Positions 44,459 to 53,841 are shown, numbered from the stretch's first letter. The stretch is DNA of 64,000 bases from Priestia megaterium NBRC 15308 = ATCC 14581 (GCF_000832985.1 NZ_CP009920.1:1922001-1986000); one strand, 5' to 3'. Program-made: numbers and translations. Notes: a model not told the origin generated them from the sequence alone.

Positions 44459-44821
44459 TTATTCTTCTTGTTGATTTGAATCAAATGAAGAAAAACCGGA
44501 TGGCTTTCCACTTAAAAACTTAACAGCATCAGCCACAACGTCGGTCATATATACTCGTTGCTGAAGATTATTTTCAAATGTGCGCGTTTGTACACGCCCT
44601 ACTACACCTACAACCGCTCCTTTATCACAGTAAGCAGCCGTATTTTCTGCATTTTTTCTCCACAGAGTAATGTTGACAAAATCAGCATCATATTCACCTT
44701 CAACATTTCGAAACGTTCGATTAATTGCTAAAGTAATAGTAGATACTGCAATCCCTTCATGGGTATATCTAAGCTCAGGTTTTTTTGTCAGTCTTCCTAC
44801 AAGAACAATATGGTTAATCAT
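44459..44821 (-). CDS. ssbB: Single-stranded DNA-binding protein SsbB type
   Basis: A 120-residue OB-fold protein: INHIVLVGRLTKKPELRYTH, INRTFRNVEGEYDADFVNIT and GRVQTRTFENN are SSB signatures. It is short and ends in SNQQEE, without the acidic DDDLPF-type tip that replicative SSBs use to dock partners. Length, missing tip and position next to ywpF point to the SsbB (YwpH) paralogue, which protects incoming DNA in competence. I did not find a clear ComK box pair upstream. Confidence 0.9.
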   Translation of the reverse strand: MINHIVLVGRLTKKPELRYTHEGIAVSTITLAINRTFRNVEGEYDADFVNITLWRKNAENTAAYCDKGAVVGVVGRVQTRTFENNLQQRVYMTDVVADAVKFLSGKPSGFSSFDSNQQEE

Positions 44822-44917
44822 AGTCTACCACTCCAACTGATTGAATAATGGGAATCTTTAAGCTCATTCATGTTATAATATGGATAACCTACTATTTACG
44901 TAAAGGAGGAAACATCA

Positions 44918-45355
44918 ATGAAAACATTTAAACTTGTGTCATTTCAATTGGTTGATGATCAAGAAAAGCGTCAGTCTGTCTCACTCACTAATGGCCTTAT
45001 TATTAATAAAGAAGACGGCGAAAATAACTGGATTTTAGAAGCAGTTATCGATAAGAAATGGTACGATGAATTTCATGTTTTGTTGAAAGATAAACAAAAA
45101 ATAACGGTAGAAGCTAAAATTACGAAAGAAACAAATGATCCGGCTACCTTTATAGCTACCGTGGCTTCCATTACTTCAATTGGTGAAAATCGTATTAGTT
45201 TGTTGATGAAAGGTGTTTTAAAAGAACGGAGACTTCATTATGCTGAAATGCTCTTAGAGGATTTAATTAACCAAGGGTTATCAGGTCAAGATTTACTTCA
45301 ACAGTTCAAACTGCAGCTTCGAAACAGACCGATAAAAAGTACATCTAAAAAATAA
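44918..45355 (+). CDS. ywpF: YwpF-like protein
   Basis: A 145-residue protein resembling B. subtilis YwpF (start KTFKLVSFQLVDDQEKR, middle VSLTNGLIINKEDGENNWIL). No membrane segment or catalytic motif is seen and no function is established. It is divergent from ssbB and has an AAAGGAGG ribosome site eight bases before ATG. The same neighbour relation (ssbB-ywpF region near fabZ) is found in B. subtilis. Confidence 0.8.
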   Translation: MKTFKLVSFQLVDDQEKRQSVSLTNGLIINKEDGENNWILEAVIDKKWYDEFHVLLKDKQKITVEAKITKETNDPATFIATVASITSIGENRISLLMKGVLKERRLHYAEMLLEDLINQGLSGQDLLQQFKLQLRNRPIKSTSKK

Positions 45356-45381
45356 GTCAAGTCATCTCAAGGTGTCTGGAT

Positions 45382-45561
45382 TTAAAAGGGAGGATTATTG
45401 TTTGCGGCCTTTTTCGTTGGTGCATGAGTAGGGTAAAGAAAAGAGAACTCACTGGAGAGGTACCTTTCTTTTTTTCCTAAAAATAAATGAGCACAACTAG
45501 AACGTTTGAAGCGATTATCTCTTATGCGAGCGCCTTGCCTTTTCAAATAAAAATTTGTCAT
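45382..45561 (-). CDS. Small hypothetical basic protein, 59 residues
   Basis: An open frame of 59 codons starting MTNFYLKRQGARIRD and ending NNNPPF. It has AAAAGGAG seven bases before the ATG and a sigma-A-type promoter (45591-45619) 30 bases upstream, which is better support than chance ORFs have. The product is basic, has no membrane segment and a Lys-Pro-Asn-rich tail. I do not recognise a family. It converges on ywpF. Confidence 0.5.
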   Translation of the reverse strand: MTNFYLKRQGARIRDNRFKRSSCAHLFLGKKERYLSSEFSFLYPTHAPTKKAANNNPPF

Positions 45562-45590
45562 TTTTTCACTCCTTTTTCTTTGTAATTCGT

Positions 45591-45619
45591 ATATTAATGC
45601 ATTTTTCCCCGTTATTCAA
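45591..45619 (-). promoter_or_regulatory. Sigma-A promoter of the small ORF
   Basis: On the minus strand TTGAAT, 17 bases, TAATAT. Confidence 0.5.
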
Positions 45620-45638
45620 CCATTTTTTTCAATATACC

Positions 45639-45685
45639 GAACAAAAAATAGGATTTTTTTACTATAAAAACCTCTATTTTTGTTC
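45639..45685 (+). terminator. Imperfect hairpin with T run upstream of the XRE gene
   Basis: GAACAAAAAATAGG and CCTCTATTTTTGTTC are nearly complementary around an 18-base loop, and T7 follows. It may stop plus-strand readthrough before the regulator gene; the rest of 45562-45878 is AT-rich with no further feature. Confidence 0.45.
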
Positions 45686-45878
45686 TTTTTTTTATATCCA
45701 TGAAGAAAAACGAATCTTTTTAGAGAAAAAAAAGAAATAAAAACAGGTTTTATTCCCTTTATTGCAGAAGGTAAAGTGTATATGTTTCATATTGTGCGAA
45801 TTCATCATGTTACAAAGAATATGAACTACATTCGAACAATAAGACATATATTTATCTTTACGAAATCAGGTGATGCAT

Positions 45879-46301
45879 ATGAAAGATTTTGGAGAAAGAA
45901 TTAAACAGTTCAGACTAAAAGGAGGATTTTCACAAGAAGAATTAGCAAATCAGTTGAATGTTTCTCGTACAACTATTTCAAAATGGGAATGTTCAAAACA
46001 AACACCTTCTATTTTTGATTTTTTATCTTTATGTAATTGTTTTCAAATTACGCTGGACCAACTTATTGAGCCTTCCTCTTATAAACAAGATCATTTACAT
46101 GACTTCCAACTTCTTTACTTAACAAGAAAATGTGAATCGGATTCACATGACGAGACCATTTTAACCCTCATAGATAAACAGCCCTTATTGAAACATGTGC
46201 TCTTACAATTTTCATCTCTGTCACCAACACTTCAAAAAGAGTTGCTAACGGATATTATACCTTTATTAAAGAAACTTTTTTCTGCTTTGCAGCGCCAATA
46301 A
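45879..46301 (+). CDS. XRE-family helix-turn-helix regulator
   Basis: A 140-residue regulator with an N-terminal Cro/C1 helix-turn-helix (FGERIKQFRLKGGFSQEELA and VSRTTISKWECSKQTPS, about 3-60) and a C-terminal helical region of about 70 residues with no known domain. The ATG at 45879 is chosen over in-frame codons nine and six bases upstream because AGGTGAT precedes it. It stands alone; target genes are not evident. Such regulators next to no toxin, phage or conjugation gene are probably chromosomal housekeeping or stress regulators. Confidence 0.8.
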   Translation: MKDFGERIKQFRLKGGFSQEELANQLNVSRTTISKWECSKQTPSIFDFLSLCNCFQITLDQLIEPSSYKQDHLHDFQLLYLTRKCESDSHDETILTLIDKQPLLKHVLLQFSSLSPTLQKELLTDIIPLLKKLFSALQRQ

Positions 46302-46324
46302 AAAAAGCTGCATCAGCAGCTCTT
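46299..46324. terminator. Short hairpin between the XRE gene and fabZ
   Basis: AGCTGC-ATCA-GCAGCT flanked by A7 and TCTT; it can serve fabZ on the minus strand. Confidence 0.6.
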
Positions 46325-46329
46325 ATGTA

Positions 46330-46764
46330 CTATTCTTTTTTATCGCCTAAAGCAAACATAATATCTGTTTCGCAGACTAACTCTCCATCTACAGTTGCGA
46401 TACCTTTTCCTTTGCCAATAGATCCACGCGCACGTACAATTTCCACCTCTAAACGCAGTTGATCACCAGGTCTTACTTGCTTTTTAAAGCGGCAGTTGTC
46501 AATGCCTGCAAAAAATGCTAAACGTCCTTGATTTTCTTCTTTTTTTAGCATAGCTACTGCTCCTACCTGAGCCAAAGCTTCTACAATTAAAACCCCTGGC
46601 ATCACAGGATAGTCAGGGAAATGCCCGTTAAAAAATTCTTCATTGGCAGATACGTTTTTTAAACCAACTGCTTTTTTTCCCTCTTCCACTTCTAAAATAC
46701 GATCGACCAATAAAAATGGATATCGGTGTGGAATAATTTCTTTAATTTGTTCAATATCAAGCAT
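46330..46764 (-). CDS. fabZ: 3-hydroxyacyl-ACP dehydratase FabZ
   Basis: Removes water from 3-hydroxyacyl-ACP in fatty acid elongation. 144 residues of hotdog fold; catalytic His48 in [16 protein letters not shown] and Glu62 in [15 protein letters not shown] 46764 lies eight bases after AAAGGAG; the upstream in-frame extension to 46812 has no ribosome site. As in B. subtilis it follows flhO-flhP. Confidence 0.96.
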   Translation of the reverse strand: MLDIEQIKEIIPHRYPFLLVDRILEVEEGKKAVGLKNVSANEEFFNGHFPDYPVMPGVLIVEALAQVGAVAMLKKEENQGRLAFFAGIDNCRFKKQVRPGDQLRLEVEIVRARGSIGKGKGIATVDGELVCETDIMFALGDKKE

Positions 46765-46847
46765 AAATAAGTCTCCTTTCAAACCGCATGTAACATACGA
46801 TACTATTATCAATATACAGAATGCTCAATTGAGAAGCAACTACTTGC

Positions 46848-47669
46848 TTAAGCTCTGATTCCATTAACCAAGCCCATCATTTGATCTGCAATTGAAATAG
46901 AGCGGGAATTAAATTGATACGCACGTTGAGCAATGGACATATCAGTAAGTTCTTTACTCAAATCTACATTTGACTGTTCCAATTTCCCTTGCTCTACGCC
47001 TGCTGTTTCTCGAGCTTTTCCAGTCAAATCTGTAAACATATTCGGTTGGTTCATCCCTGCTGGAAAAGCAAATAGATTTTCTCCTTTAGCTTCTAGCACC
47101 TGCGGCTTTTGGACATTTGTTAACCCAAGTGTAAACTGGTCAACACCCTTATTCGTAGTAACCGTTATCGTTCCACTTCCATCAATTTGTATATCTTTGA
47201 ACGCGTTACTGAAAATAATAGCTTGACCATTTTCCCCCAGCACATCCTGACCAGAACCGTTTACTAATTTAACATTGTTCGGGCCTTCAGGGCTAAGATG
47301 AAAAGAACCATCTCTCGTATATTGTACAGGCTGTTGGGAATCGTTTACGGCAACTTGAAAATAAACGTTTGGATTTGATGCAGCTACATCTAATAGTTTA
47401 TCTGTATTCTGAAAAGCACCCTGCGTCATATTCAAGCTCGTTTGATCTAAATAAGCGCCTGTGCCTTGCCGAATTCCAGCTGGCGTAAGCCGCTTTTCTG
47501 TTCCCTTATCTTCTTGATTGTTCACTTGTTGATACAGCATATCATTAAATGAAGCATCTCTCGCTTTATATCCTGTCGTATTTGTATTAGATAGATTATG
47601 GCCAATGACATCAAGCTGCTGCTGCAGCTGTCCCATCGTATTAGCCGCTGTTATCATTGTAAGGTTCAT
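46848..47669 (-). CDS. flhP: Flagellar basal body rod/hook-like protein FlhP
   Basis: Exported distal-rod-type protein of 273 residues of the FlgG/FlgF family: MITAANTMGQLQQQLDVIGH with NLSNTNTTGYKARD at the start and the C-terminal FNSRSISIADQMMGLVNGIR helix. In B. subtilis FlhO and FlhP form the rod together with FlgG. GGGGAG lies nine bases before ATG 47669; the ATG nine bases earlier sits in that ribosome site. It follows flhO by 23 bp. Confidence 0.92.
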   Translation of the reverse strand: MNLTMITAANTMGQLQQQLDVIGHNLSNTNTTGYKARDASFNDMLYQQVNNQEDKGTEKRLTPAGIRQGTGAYLDQTSLNMTQGAFQNTDKLLDVAASNPNVYFQVAVNDSQQPVQYTRDGSFHLSPEGPNNVKLVNGSGQDVLGENGQAIIFSNAFKDIQIDGSGTITVTTNKGVDQFTLGLTNVQKPQVLEAKGENLFAFPAGMNQPNMFTDLTGKARETAGVEQGKLEQSNVDLSKELTDMSIAQRAYQFNSRSISIADQMMGLVNGIRA

Positions 47670-47692
47670 CCTTCTCATCTCCCCTGTTGCTT

Positions 47693-48517
47693 TTAGCGCA
47701 CACGCCCAATTTCATTTGCCGCTTTATCCATGCTTCTATCGTAAGCTTGCATTATTTTTTGATTTGCCTCAAAAGCTCTGTAAGCCGTTAGTAAATCAGT
47801 CATACTTTGAGCAGCATCTACATTGGAACGTTCAACAAATCCTTGCTTTAACTGATAAGAAATGCCTGGATTATTCCTAGCTGAAGGCAAGGGCTGATTG
47901 TTCAGCGTTTCATACAATCCATTCCCTGCCTTTTTAATCGTTTGTAAGTCACTAGCATAAGCAATATCGATTTGTGCAACCTGCTGATTATTTTCCGTTA
48001 CGTTACCTTGTGAATCAACTGTAAAGTTTTCACTTTTTAGTTGAATTGGTTGATTATTTGTATTTAATACATAAGCTCCGGTAGACGTAGTTAAAAACCC
48101 TTGCTGATCTAATGTAAAATTACTGTTTCTTGTATATTGAGGCGTATTATCAGGGCTTTGTACCACAAAAAATAGTCCGCCCTCTTTTGTAGGCATATTT
48201 TGCTCCATCAATGCAATATCAGTTGATTGAGACGTTTGCTGAAGATCACCTTGTGTAAAATTTGGAACTGTTTCTTGCATATACACGCCCGTATTAATCG
48301 TACCTATTTCTTTTTTGTTCTGAACAGAGATGCTACGGTCAGTAGGTAAATCTTCAGATTCCATTCGCTGCAGCAACATATCAGGAAATGCCTTTAACGT
48401 ACCTTGATCTGCTTTAAATCCCAGCGTATTAGCATTTGCTATGTTATTCGTTAATAAGTCAGTTTGACGCTGTTGAGACAGCATACCCGCTGCTGCCGTG
48501 TAAAACCCTTTAAACAT
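47693..48517 (-). CDS. flhO: Flagellar basal body rod protein FlhO
   Basis: 274-residue rod protein of the FlgG/FlgF family: MFKGFYTAAAGMLSQQRQTD, NNIANANTLGFKADQ at the start and the C-terminal TDLLTAYRAFEANQKIMQAY D0 helix. AAGGAGG precedes the ATG. It lies between mbl and flhP, the B. subtilis order. Confidence 0.93.
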   Translation of the reverse strand: MFKGFYTAAAGMLSQQRQTDLLTNNIANANTLGFKADQGTLKAFPDMLLQRMESEDLPTDRSISVQNKKEIGTINTGVYMQETVPNFTQGDLQQTSQSTDIALMEQNMPTKEGGLFFVVQSPDNTPQYTRNSNFTLDQQGFLTTSTGAYVLNTNNQPIQLKSENFTVDSQGNVTENNQQVAQIDIAYASDLQTIKKAGNGLYETLNNQPLPSARNNPGISYQLKQGFVERSNVDAAQSMTDLLTAYRAFEANQKIMQAYDRSMDKAANEIGRVR

Positions 48518-48584
48518 ACTTCATCCTCCTTACAAGTAAACGTTGCTCGTTATAGCCAGCTCACAGAGTATAATAGATAAAAGA

Positions 48585-48625
48585 AGAGACTCCTCTGTAT
48601 GAAACGAGCCAATAGAGGAGTCTTC
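48585..48625 (-). terminator. Terminator of mbl
   Basis: Stem GACTCCTCT/AGAGGAGTC around a longer loop, followed by TCTTCTTTT on the minus strand. Confidence 0.75.
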
Positions 48626-48631
48626 ATTTAT

Positions 48632-49633
48632 TTAAACAATATTGCGACGAGATAGTTTATCAATATTATCGAGCATAATACCTGTTCCAACAGCTACACA
48701 GCCCATTGGGTTTTCTGCAATTAGCACAGGCACCTTTAATTCTTCCGCTAACAGCTGGTCCATACCGTGAAGCAATGCTCCACCGCCAGTTAAAATAACG
48801 CCTCTGTCTATAATATCGGCAGAAAGTTCAGGAGGTGTACGCTCTAATACACTTTTCGAAGCTTGTACAATGACGCTGACAGACTCTCTAAGTGCCTCCT
48901 CTACTTCTTCAGAATAAACAGTAATCGTACGAGGTAGGCCTGAAACCATGTCTCGCCCTCGAATGTCCAGCTCTTCATTACGAGCTTTAGGAAACACCGT
49001 ACCAATTTTCACTTTAATTTCTTCTGCTGTACGCTCTCCGATTAAGAGCTTATATTTTTGCTTAATGTACTGCAAAATTTCGGCATCAAAACGATCACCA
49101 GCCATCTTAATAGAAGCTGCTGTTACGATATCGCCCATTGAAAGGACGGCCACATCGGTTGTACCTCCACCAATATCTACGACCATATTTCCGCTCGGCT
49201 GAAAGATATCCATTCCAGCGCCAATTGCCGCGACTTTTGGTTCTTCTTCCAAATAAATGGTTTTTCCACCGCTCTTTTCAGCAGCTTCGCGAATGGCTTT
49301 TTGTTCAACAGAGGTAATATTTGTTGGACAACAAATTAAAATGCGAGGCTTGGATAAAAAACCTTTTACATTTAATTTGTTAATAAAGTGTTTGAGCATA
49401 GACTCTGTAATTTCGAAGTCAGCGATAACACCATCTTTTAAGGGACGAATGGCAATAATATTACTGGGCGTTCTTCCTACCATACGTCTCGCTTCTTCCC
49501 CTACTGCTAGCACTCTATTTGTATTTTTATCAATCGCCACAACAGACGGTTCATTTAACACAATTCCTTTGCCTTTAACGTGAATTAAGACGTTAGCTGT
49601 ACCTAAATCGATACCAATGTCTTTTGCTAACAT
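48632..49633 (-). CDS. mbl: MreB-like actin homologue Mbl
   Basis: Actin-like protein of 333 residues that moves with the lateral wall synthesis machinery. GIDLGTANVLIHVKGKGIVL (phosphate 1), MVVDIGGGTTDVAVLS (phosphate 2) and ILTGGGALLHGMDQLLAEE (adenosine) are visible. The position between spoIIID and flhO marks it as Mbl rather than MreB or MreBH. Confidence 0.96.
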   Translation of the reverse strand: MLAKDIGIDLGTANVLIHVKGKGIVLNEPSVVAIDKNTNRVLAVGEEARRMVGRTPSNIIAIRPLKDGVIADFEITESMLKHFINKLNVKGFLSKPRILICCPTNITSVEQKAIREAAEKSGGKTIYLEEEPKVAAIGAGMDIFQPSGNMVVDIGGGTTDVAVLSMGDIVTAASIKMAGDRFDAEILQYIKQKYKLLIGERTAEEIKVKIGTVFPKARNEELDIRGRDMVSGLPRTITVYSEEVEEALRESVSVIVQASKSVLERTPPELSADIIDRGVILTGGGALLHGMDQLLAEELKVPVLIAENPMGCVAVGTGIMLDNIDKLSRRNIV

Positions 49634-49769
49634 ACCTTAAATCCTCCTTCTATTTACATATCTTTGCATGATAACCATTCTTTTTTCCTAATTTACTATT
49701 TTATCACAATTTGTATATGTATGTTGTTATTAGCAAAAATATTTATTATATACCTATTTTATCCAAAAA

Positions 49770-49819
49770 ATAAAATGCCCTATACTACCTCTATAAAAAA
49801 GGCAATATTGGGCATTTTT
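49770..49819 (-). terminator. Terminator of spoIIID
   Basis: Stem AAAATGCCC/GGGCATTTT with a long loop, followed by ATTTTTT on the minus strand. Confidence 0.65.
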
Positions 49820-50083
49820 TCATTTTACAGTTTCTTCTTCCTTTTTGTACTTTAATTTTGTTGCTTCTCCCCCACGCAAATGCCGAATAGATTTATGATA
49901 ATCAAGAATTTCTTTTACTTCATTTGCTAACTCAGGATTTATTTCTGGTAGACGCTCTGTTAAATCTTTATGGACAGTACTTTTCGAAACGCCAAATTCT
50001 TTCGCAATTACACGAACTGTTTTCTTTGTTTCTACAATATACTTTCCAATCTTGATAGTTCTCTCTTTGATGTAATCGTGCAC
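49820..50083 (-). CDS. spoIIID: Mother-cell transcription factor SpoIIID
   Basis: Small DNA-binding protein (87 residues) that switches genes on and off in the sporulating mother cell after sigma-E. The helix-turn-helix is RVIAKEFGVSKSTVHKDLTE (about 23-42), followed by the basic C-terminal region. GTG start at 50083 nine bases after GGGGAGG, giving the known start VHDYIKERTIKIG; the longer open frame to 50224 is leader. Confidence 0.97.
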   Translation of the reverse strand: MHDYIKERTIKIGKYIVETKKTVRVIAKEFGVSKSTVHKDLTERLPEINPELANEVKEILDYHKSIRHLRGGEATKLKYKKEEETVK

Positions 50084-50358
50084 ACTACTCGCCCTCCCCA
50101 AATTGGATATGAGAAGTATCCAAGGGAATGTATATATTATCCCTTTTCTAACATTCTCTTTATAGGTTTGTAACAGTTTATTAGCTTGTGTGCAGATATA
50201 TGCTAGAAAAGTCAGTAAGGACAAGTGATTTCTTATATTTTTTTGAAAATTTAGTGTTTTTTATTTACTTTTTTGACATAATGCATCTCATTTTAGAAAA
50301 ATTCATAAAAAAAGAAGCTCGATTTTATCCAGCTTCTTTTCGTATTTATGGTCTTGCC

Positions 50359-51189
50359 TTATGCATTTGGTTTAGACGTATCTGTTGAAGGGTGTTTTGA
50401 ATCTTTATCTTCTTTAGTCTTTTCATCAGATGATTTTTCGCTATCCTTTGATTCTTCAGAAGAAGAGTCGTCTTTTGGTTCTGTCACTTCAGCTGCTTTG
50501 ACTTCTTTGATAGAACTAACAGATTTTCCAAAATAACTGCTTGGATTAATTGCTACACCATCTTTACGAACTTCAAAATGTACATGTGTTTTTGCTTCTT
50601 GATTATATAAGCTTTTTCCAGCTTTTGCGATGGTTTGGCCTTGTTTAACAATATCTCCTACTTCTACATCAGCTTTCTCAAGAGATTGATACTGTGTGAC
50701 TAAACCATCTTTGTGATCAATTTCTACTACATAACCTAGTAAAGGATCTTTTGTTGCTTTTGTTACTGTACCGCTAGCTGCTGCTACAACATCAAATGAT
50801 TTATCTCCCTTAACAGCTAAGTCAACACCTGTGTTTGGATGATACGTATTGTTGTAGAAAACTAGTGCTTCTTCTTGCTGTTTTTCAGATGCTTGATCGT
50901 CGTAGAAAGGCTTTTTCACGATAGCTGATGCTTCACTAGCAACTGGCATCTTTAAATTTTCAAGCGAAGCATTTACCTCTACAGCGTCGTCTCGATAAGC
51001 CGTACCGTCTTGGCTATAGCCGCTTTTGTCTTCTTTGCTAATATCGTTTCCATTAGCTTGAAACCAAAGGACTGCTGTAAGAATAATTGCTGCACTCGCT
51101 AAATAGATAGCCGGGAACACCCAACGCTTTCTAACTAATTTTTGAACTTTCGATTTTGGAGAAGTACGTTTCTTTTCTTCCTCTCTCAT
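50359..51189 (-). CDS. spoIIQ: Stage II sporulation protein SpoIIQ
   Basis: Forespore membrane protein whose extracellular LytM-like domain meets SpoIIIAH across the septum in the channel between forespore and mother cell. 276 residues: basic N-terminus, one membrane segment (about 24-44), LytM domain (about 105-215), and a long Ser/Lys/Asp/Glu-rich tail (about 228-276). At the canonical HxGxD position it has N119-T-G-V-D123 and the HxH pair is H202/H204, so the zinc site is degenerate, as known for Bacillus SpoIIQ. GAGGTGAT lies upstream of ATG. I could not place the expected sigma-F promoter. Confidence 0.95.
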   Translation of the reverse strand: MREEEKKRTSPKSKVQKLVRKRWVFPAIYLASAAIILTAVLWFQANGNDISKEDKSGYSQDGTAYRDDAVEVNASLENLKMPVASEASAIVKKPFYDDQASEKQQEEALVFYNNTYHPNTGVDLAVKGDKSFDVVAAASGTVTKATKDPLLGYVVEIDHKDGLVTQYQSLEKADVEVGDIVKQGQTIAKAGKSLYNQEAKTHVHFEVRKDGVAINPSSYFGKSVSSIKEVKAAEVTEPKDDSSSEESKDSEKSSDEKTKEDKDSKHPSTDTSKPNA

Positions 51190-51320
51190 ATATCATCACC
51201 TCAGCAATCAGTCTGAACACAATTGAATGAATATATACACAGCGATAAAAAATTTTTTTCGATTATTTTTCAACAGATGAATCTAAAATATACATTTTAT
51301 TTAAAAAAAGTGAAAAACAT

Positions 51321-51349
51321 AAAAAAAGACCCTTCTATAAGGGTCTTTG
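51321..51349 (-). terminator. Terminator of spoIID
   Basis: Stem AAAGACCCTT/AAGGGTCTTT with a 4-6 base loop and T run on the minus strand. Confidence 0.85.
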
Positions 51350-51351
51350 AA

Positions 51352-52374
51352 TTAGCGTTTAGCTGTCAATTGTGCAACAAACTGATCGTTAGGGGTAATC
51401 GCAACACCTGTATAATAATGAGTAACAATATCTTTATAGGTTTTTCCTTCTAGTGCCATACCATTTGCTCCGTACTGACTCATCCCAATACCATGTCCAT
51501 ATCCTTTTGTGTTGATGATAATCTCATTACCTTTTTTTGTCCAATGAAAGTCGGCTGAGGATAAACCCAGTTTTTCTCGAACATCTTTTCCCGACAGTTC
51601 TTTACCGTTTATCTTTACGTAATCTACGCGCTGACCCGGCGTTCTAGAGACAATTTCACCTACTGATCCAGTGTTTGTTAATTTCACTCCAAGCCTCTGT
51701 TCAAAGCTAGCAACAGACATTACTTTCTGATTTGTAAATTCAGGGGACTTTTTATCCCACGGACTAGCTACACTTTTTAGATAAGGAATGGAATTCTTCC
51801 AATACGCTTCTGAATTTTCAGTGTAACCATTGCTGGTAGAAAAGAACGTAGCATTAATTGGCTTATTTTTATACGTAAGAATTTGACCTTGGGTGTCCTT
51901 CACTGCTTCTTGAATTTTTTTGATTTTCCAATCATAGTCTTTGTTCCATCTGCTTCTTAGCTCATCTTTATTTAAATATACTTGGTACTCTACGGTATCA
52001 GTCACATCCGCTCCTTGGGGAAGATGACTATTTCCATTCATCATAGTTTGCACAATATAGGTTCTGGCTGCCAAACTTTGAGCCTTAAGTGCTTCAAGCT
52101 CAAAAGTAGCAGGCATTTCAGCTGCTACTACCCCTACAAGATAGTCTTCGAGCGGCAGTTTTTCTACTTTTTTCGTTTCCGTACGATAAACACTGACGTC
52201 AAGAGGAGACGCTGTCACTTTTTGTAGTTTTTCGGTTTTTGGGGTCTGTTCGACATTTTCATGTAGCTTTCCATCTGTCTTTTCAGTAAAAGGAACAACG
52301 AGAAGTGTTGGGATGAGTAACACAACGAAAAAAAAGATGACTCCTAGTACGACGATTGGCTTTGCTTGTTTCAT
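51352..52374 (-). CDS. spoIID: Stage II sporulation protein D, septal peptidoglycan lytic transglycosylase
   Basis: Membrane-anchored lytic transglycosylase that drives engulfment with SpoIIM and SpoIIP. 340 residues: membrane segment (about 6-28), then the SpoIID domain with LPLEDYLVGVVAAEMPATF, where Glu86 is the likely catalytic residue, and GYGHGIGMSQYGANGMA near 295. A sigma-E-type promoter lies about 60-90 bases upstream. Confidence 0.95.
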   Translation of the reverse strand: MKQAKPIVVLGVIFFFVVLLIPTLLVVPFTEKTDGKLHENVEQTPKTEKLQKVTASPLDVSVYRTETKKVEKLPLEDYLVGVVAAEMPATFELEALKAQSLAARTYIVQTMMNGNSHLPQGADVTDTVEYQVYLNKDELRSRWNKDYDWKIKKIQEAVKDTQGQILTYKNKPINATFFSTSNGYTENSEAYWKNSIPYLKSVASPWDKKSPEFTNQKVMSVASFEQRLGVKLTNTGSVGEIVSRTPGQRVDYVKINGKELSGKDVREKLGLSSADFHWTKKGNEIIINTKGYGHGIGMSQYGANGMALEGKTYKDIVTHYYTGVAITPNDQFVAQLTAKR

Positions 52375-52433
52375 GAACGCCTAGCCTCCATATCTATTAT
52401 TTTGACAAGGAACACCTATATCCCTATATTTCA

Positions 52434-52460
52434 TATGTATGGAGGTGGACAACCTTTTAT
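52434..52460 (-). promoter_or_regulatory. Sigma-E promoter of spoIID
   Basis: On the minus strand ATA, 16 bases, CATACATA, near the mother-cell sigma-E consensus ATA-N16-18-CATACANT. spoIID is sigma-E dependent in B. subtilis. Confidence 0.7.
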
Positions 52461-52494
52461 GACAGCAAACCGGCCATAAGGGTCGTCCAACGAC

Positions 52495-52527
52495 AAAAAA
52501 AGCATCTCGCTATGAGATGCTTTTTTT
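52495..52527 (-). terminator. Terminator of murA
   Basis: Stem AAAAAAAGCATCTC/GAGATGCTTTTTTT with loop GCTAT. Confidence 0.95.
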
Positions 52528-52536
52528 ATGACATAT

Positions 52537-53841
52537 TTACTTGACGTCTGAAGCCTGTTGAGTTTGTTCTACTTGCTTTGTTTCATCATTTACACGTTCA
52601 ATATCAGCGCCTAAAGCGGCTAATTTATTGTGGAAATTTACATAACCACGATCAAGGTGTTTTAATTCCGTTACACGCGTATAGCCGTCTGCTACAAGTC
52701 CTGCTAATGTTAACGCTGCTGCTGCACGAAGATCTGTTGCTGCTACTTCAGCGCCTTGTAGTTGAGTAGGTCCGTTAATGATAACAGAGCGCCCTTCAAT
52801 TTTAATATCAGCGTTCATGCGGCGAAACTCTTCTACGTGCATAAAGCGGTTTTCAAAAACTGTTTCTGTAATCATACTTGTGCCTTCTGCTGCTAACAAT
52901 AATGCCATCATTTGAGATTGCATATCTGTAGGGAACCCTGGATGAGGCATTGTTTTAATATCTACTGATTTTAGCTTTTCAGGTCCTACAACACGTAAGC
53001 CGTCGCCTTCTTCAGTAATTTCAACACCCATTTCTTCCATTTTAGCAACAAGTGAACTGATGTGCTCTGCTACTGCACCGCGTACAAGTACGTTTCCACC
53101 TGTAATAGCTGCTGCTACCATGAATGTTCCAGCTTCGATACGATCTGGAATAATTGCATGTTCTGCACCATATAATTTATTAACACCTTCAATACGGATC
53201 GTACCAGTTCCTGCACCGCGAACTTTAGCACCCATTGCGTTTAAGAAGTTTGCTAAATCGACAATCTCAGGTTCTTTTGCTACGTTTTCCATAATTGTAG
53301 TGCCTTCCGCTAATGCTGCTGCCATCATAATATTTTCTGTGGCGCCTACACTTGGGAAGTCTAAATAAATTTTAGCACCTTTTAGTCTTCCTTCAACTTT
53401 TGCATCAATAAAACCATTTCCTACTTGAACTTTAGCACCCATTGCTTCAAAGCCTTTAAGATGCTGATCAATCGGTCTTGATCCAATTGCACATCCGCCA
53501 GGTAAAGCTACACGAGCCTCACCTGTACGCGCCAATAAAGGACCCATTACAAGTACTGAAGCGCGCATTTTTCTTACATATTCAAAAGGTGCATCTGTTT
53601 TTAACTCTCTTGATGCATCTACAACTACACGATTTGTTTCAAAATCTACTTCTGCATTCAGATGTCTTAAAACTTCGCCAATCGTAAATACATCGGAGAG
53701 AGCTGGTACATCATTTAGAATTGTTTTTCCTTCACTAGCTAATAAGGTTGCAGTGATAATAGGTAAAACGGCGTTTTTTGCTCCTTCAACTTTAACTGTA
53801 CCGCTTAATCTATTTCCACCGCGGACGATGATTTTTTCCAA
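52537..53841 (-). CDS. murA: UDP-N-acetylglucosamine 1-carboxyvinyltransferase MurA
   Basis: First committed enzyme of peptidoglycan synthesis, moving enolpyruvate from PEP to UDP-GlcNAc; fosfomycin target. 434 residues. [18 protein letters not shown] holds the UDP-binding Lys22-Asn23; Cys117 in [13 protein letters not shown] is the fosfomycin-sensitive catalytic Cys. TTG start at 53841 with GGAGGGG six bases upstream; the longer frame from 53907 overlaps the ywmB end. The C-terminal tail is charged. Position between spoIID and ywmB marks it as murAA. Confidence 0.96.
   Translation of the reverse strand: MEKIIVRGGNRLSGTVKVEGAKNAVLPIITATLLASEGKTILNDVPALSDVFTIGEVLRHLNAEVDFETNRVVVDASRELKTDAPFEYVRKMRASVLVMGPLLARTGEARVALPGGCAIGSRPIDQHLKGFEAMGAKVQVGNGFIDAKVEGRLKGAKIYLDFPSVGATENIMMAAALAEGTTIMENVAKEPEIVDLANFLNAMGAKVRGAGTGTIRIEGVNKLYGAEHAIIPDRIEAGTFMVAAAITGGNVLVRGAVAEHISSLVAKMEEMGVEITEEGDGLRVVGPEKLKSVDIKTMPHPGFPTDMQSQMMALLLAAEGTSMITETVFENRFMHVEEFRRMNADIKIEGRSVIINGPTQLQGAEVAATDLRAAAALTLAGLVADGYTRVTELKHLDRGYVNFHNKLAALGADIERVNDETKQVEQTQQASDVK

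Noticed and set aside
45401-45430. Short plus-strand frame LFAAFFVGA after GGGAGG downstream of ywpF
   Set aside because: Nine codons only; too short and overlapped by the better supported minus-strand 59-codon ORF.
45879-46301. XRE regulator as antitoxin or phage repressor
   Set aside because: No toxin-like, phage or conjugation gene is adjacent, so there is no support for such a role.
50359-51189. SpoIIQ as an active LytM peptidase because it has a His near the HxGxD position
   Set aside because: His117 is six residues before Asp123; the canonical ligand position, four residues before it, is Asn119. Together with the known degenerate state of Bacillus SpoIIQ this argues against a working zinc site.
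51190-51300. Sigma-F promoter of spoIIQ
   Set aside because: A GTATA element is present but no acceptable -10 (GGNRANANT) at 15 bases, so I do not annotate it.
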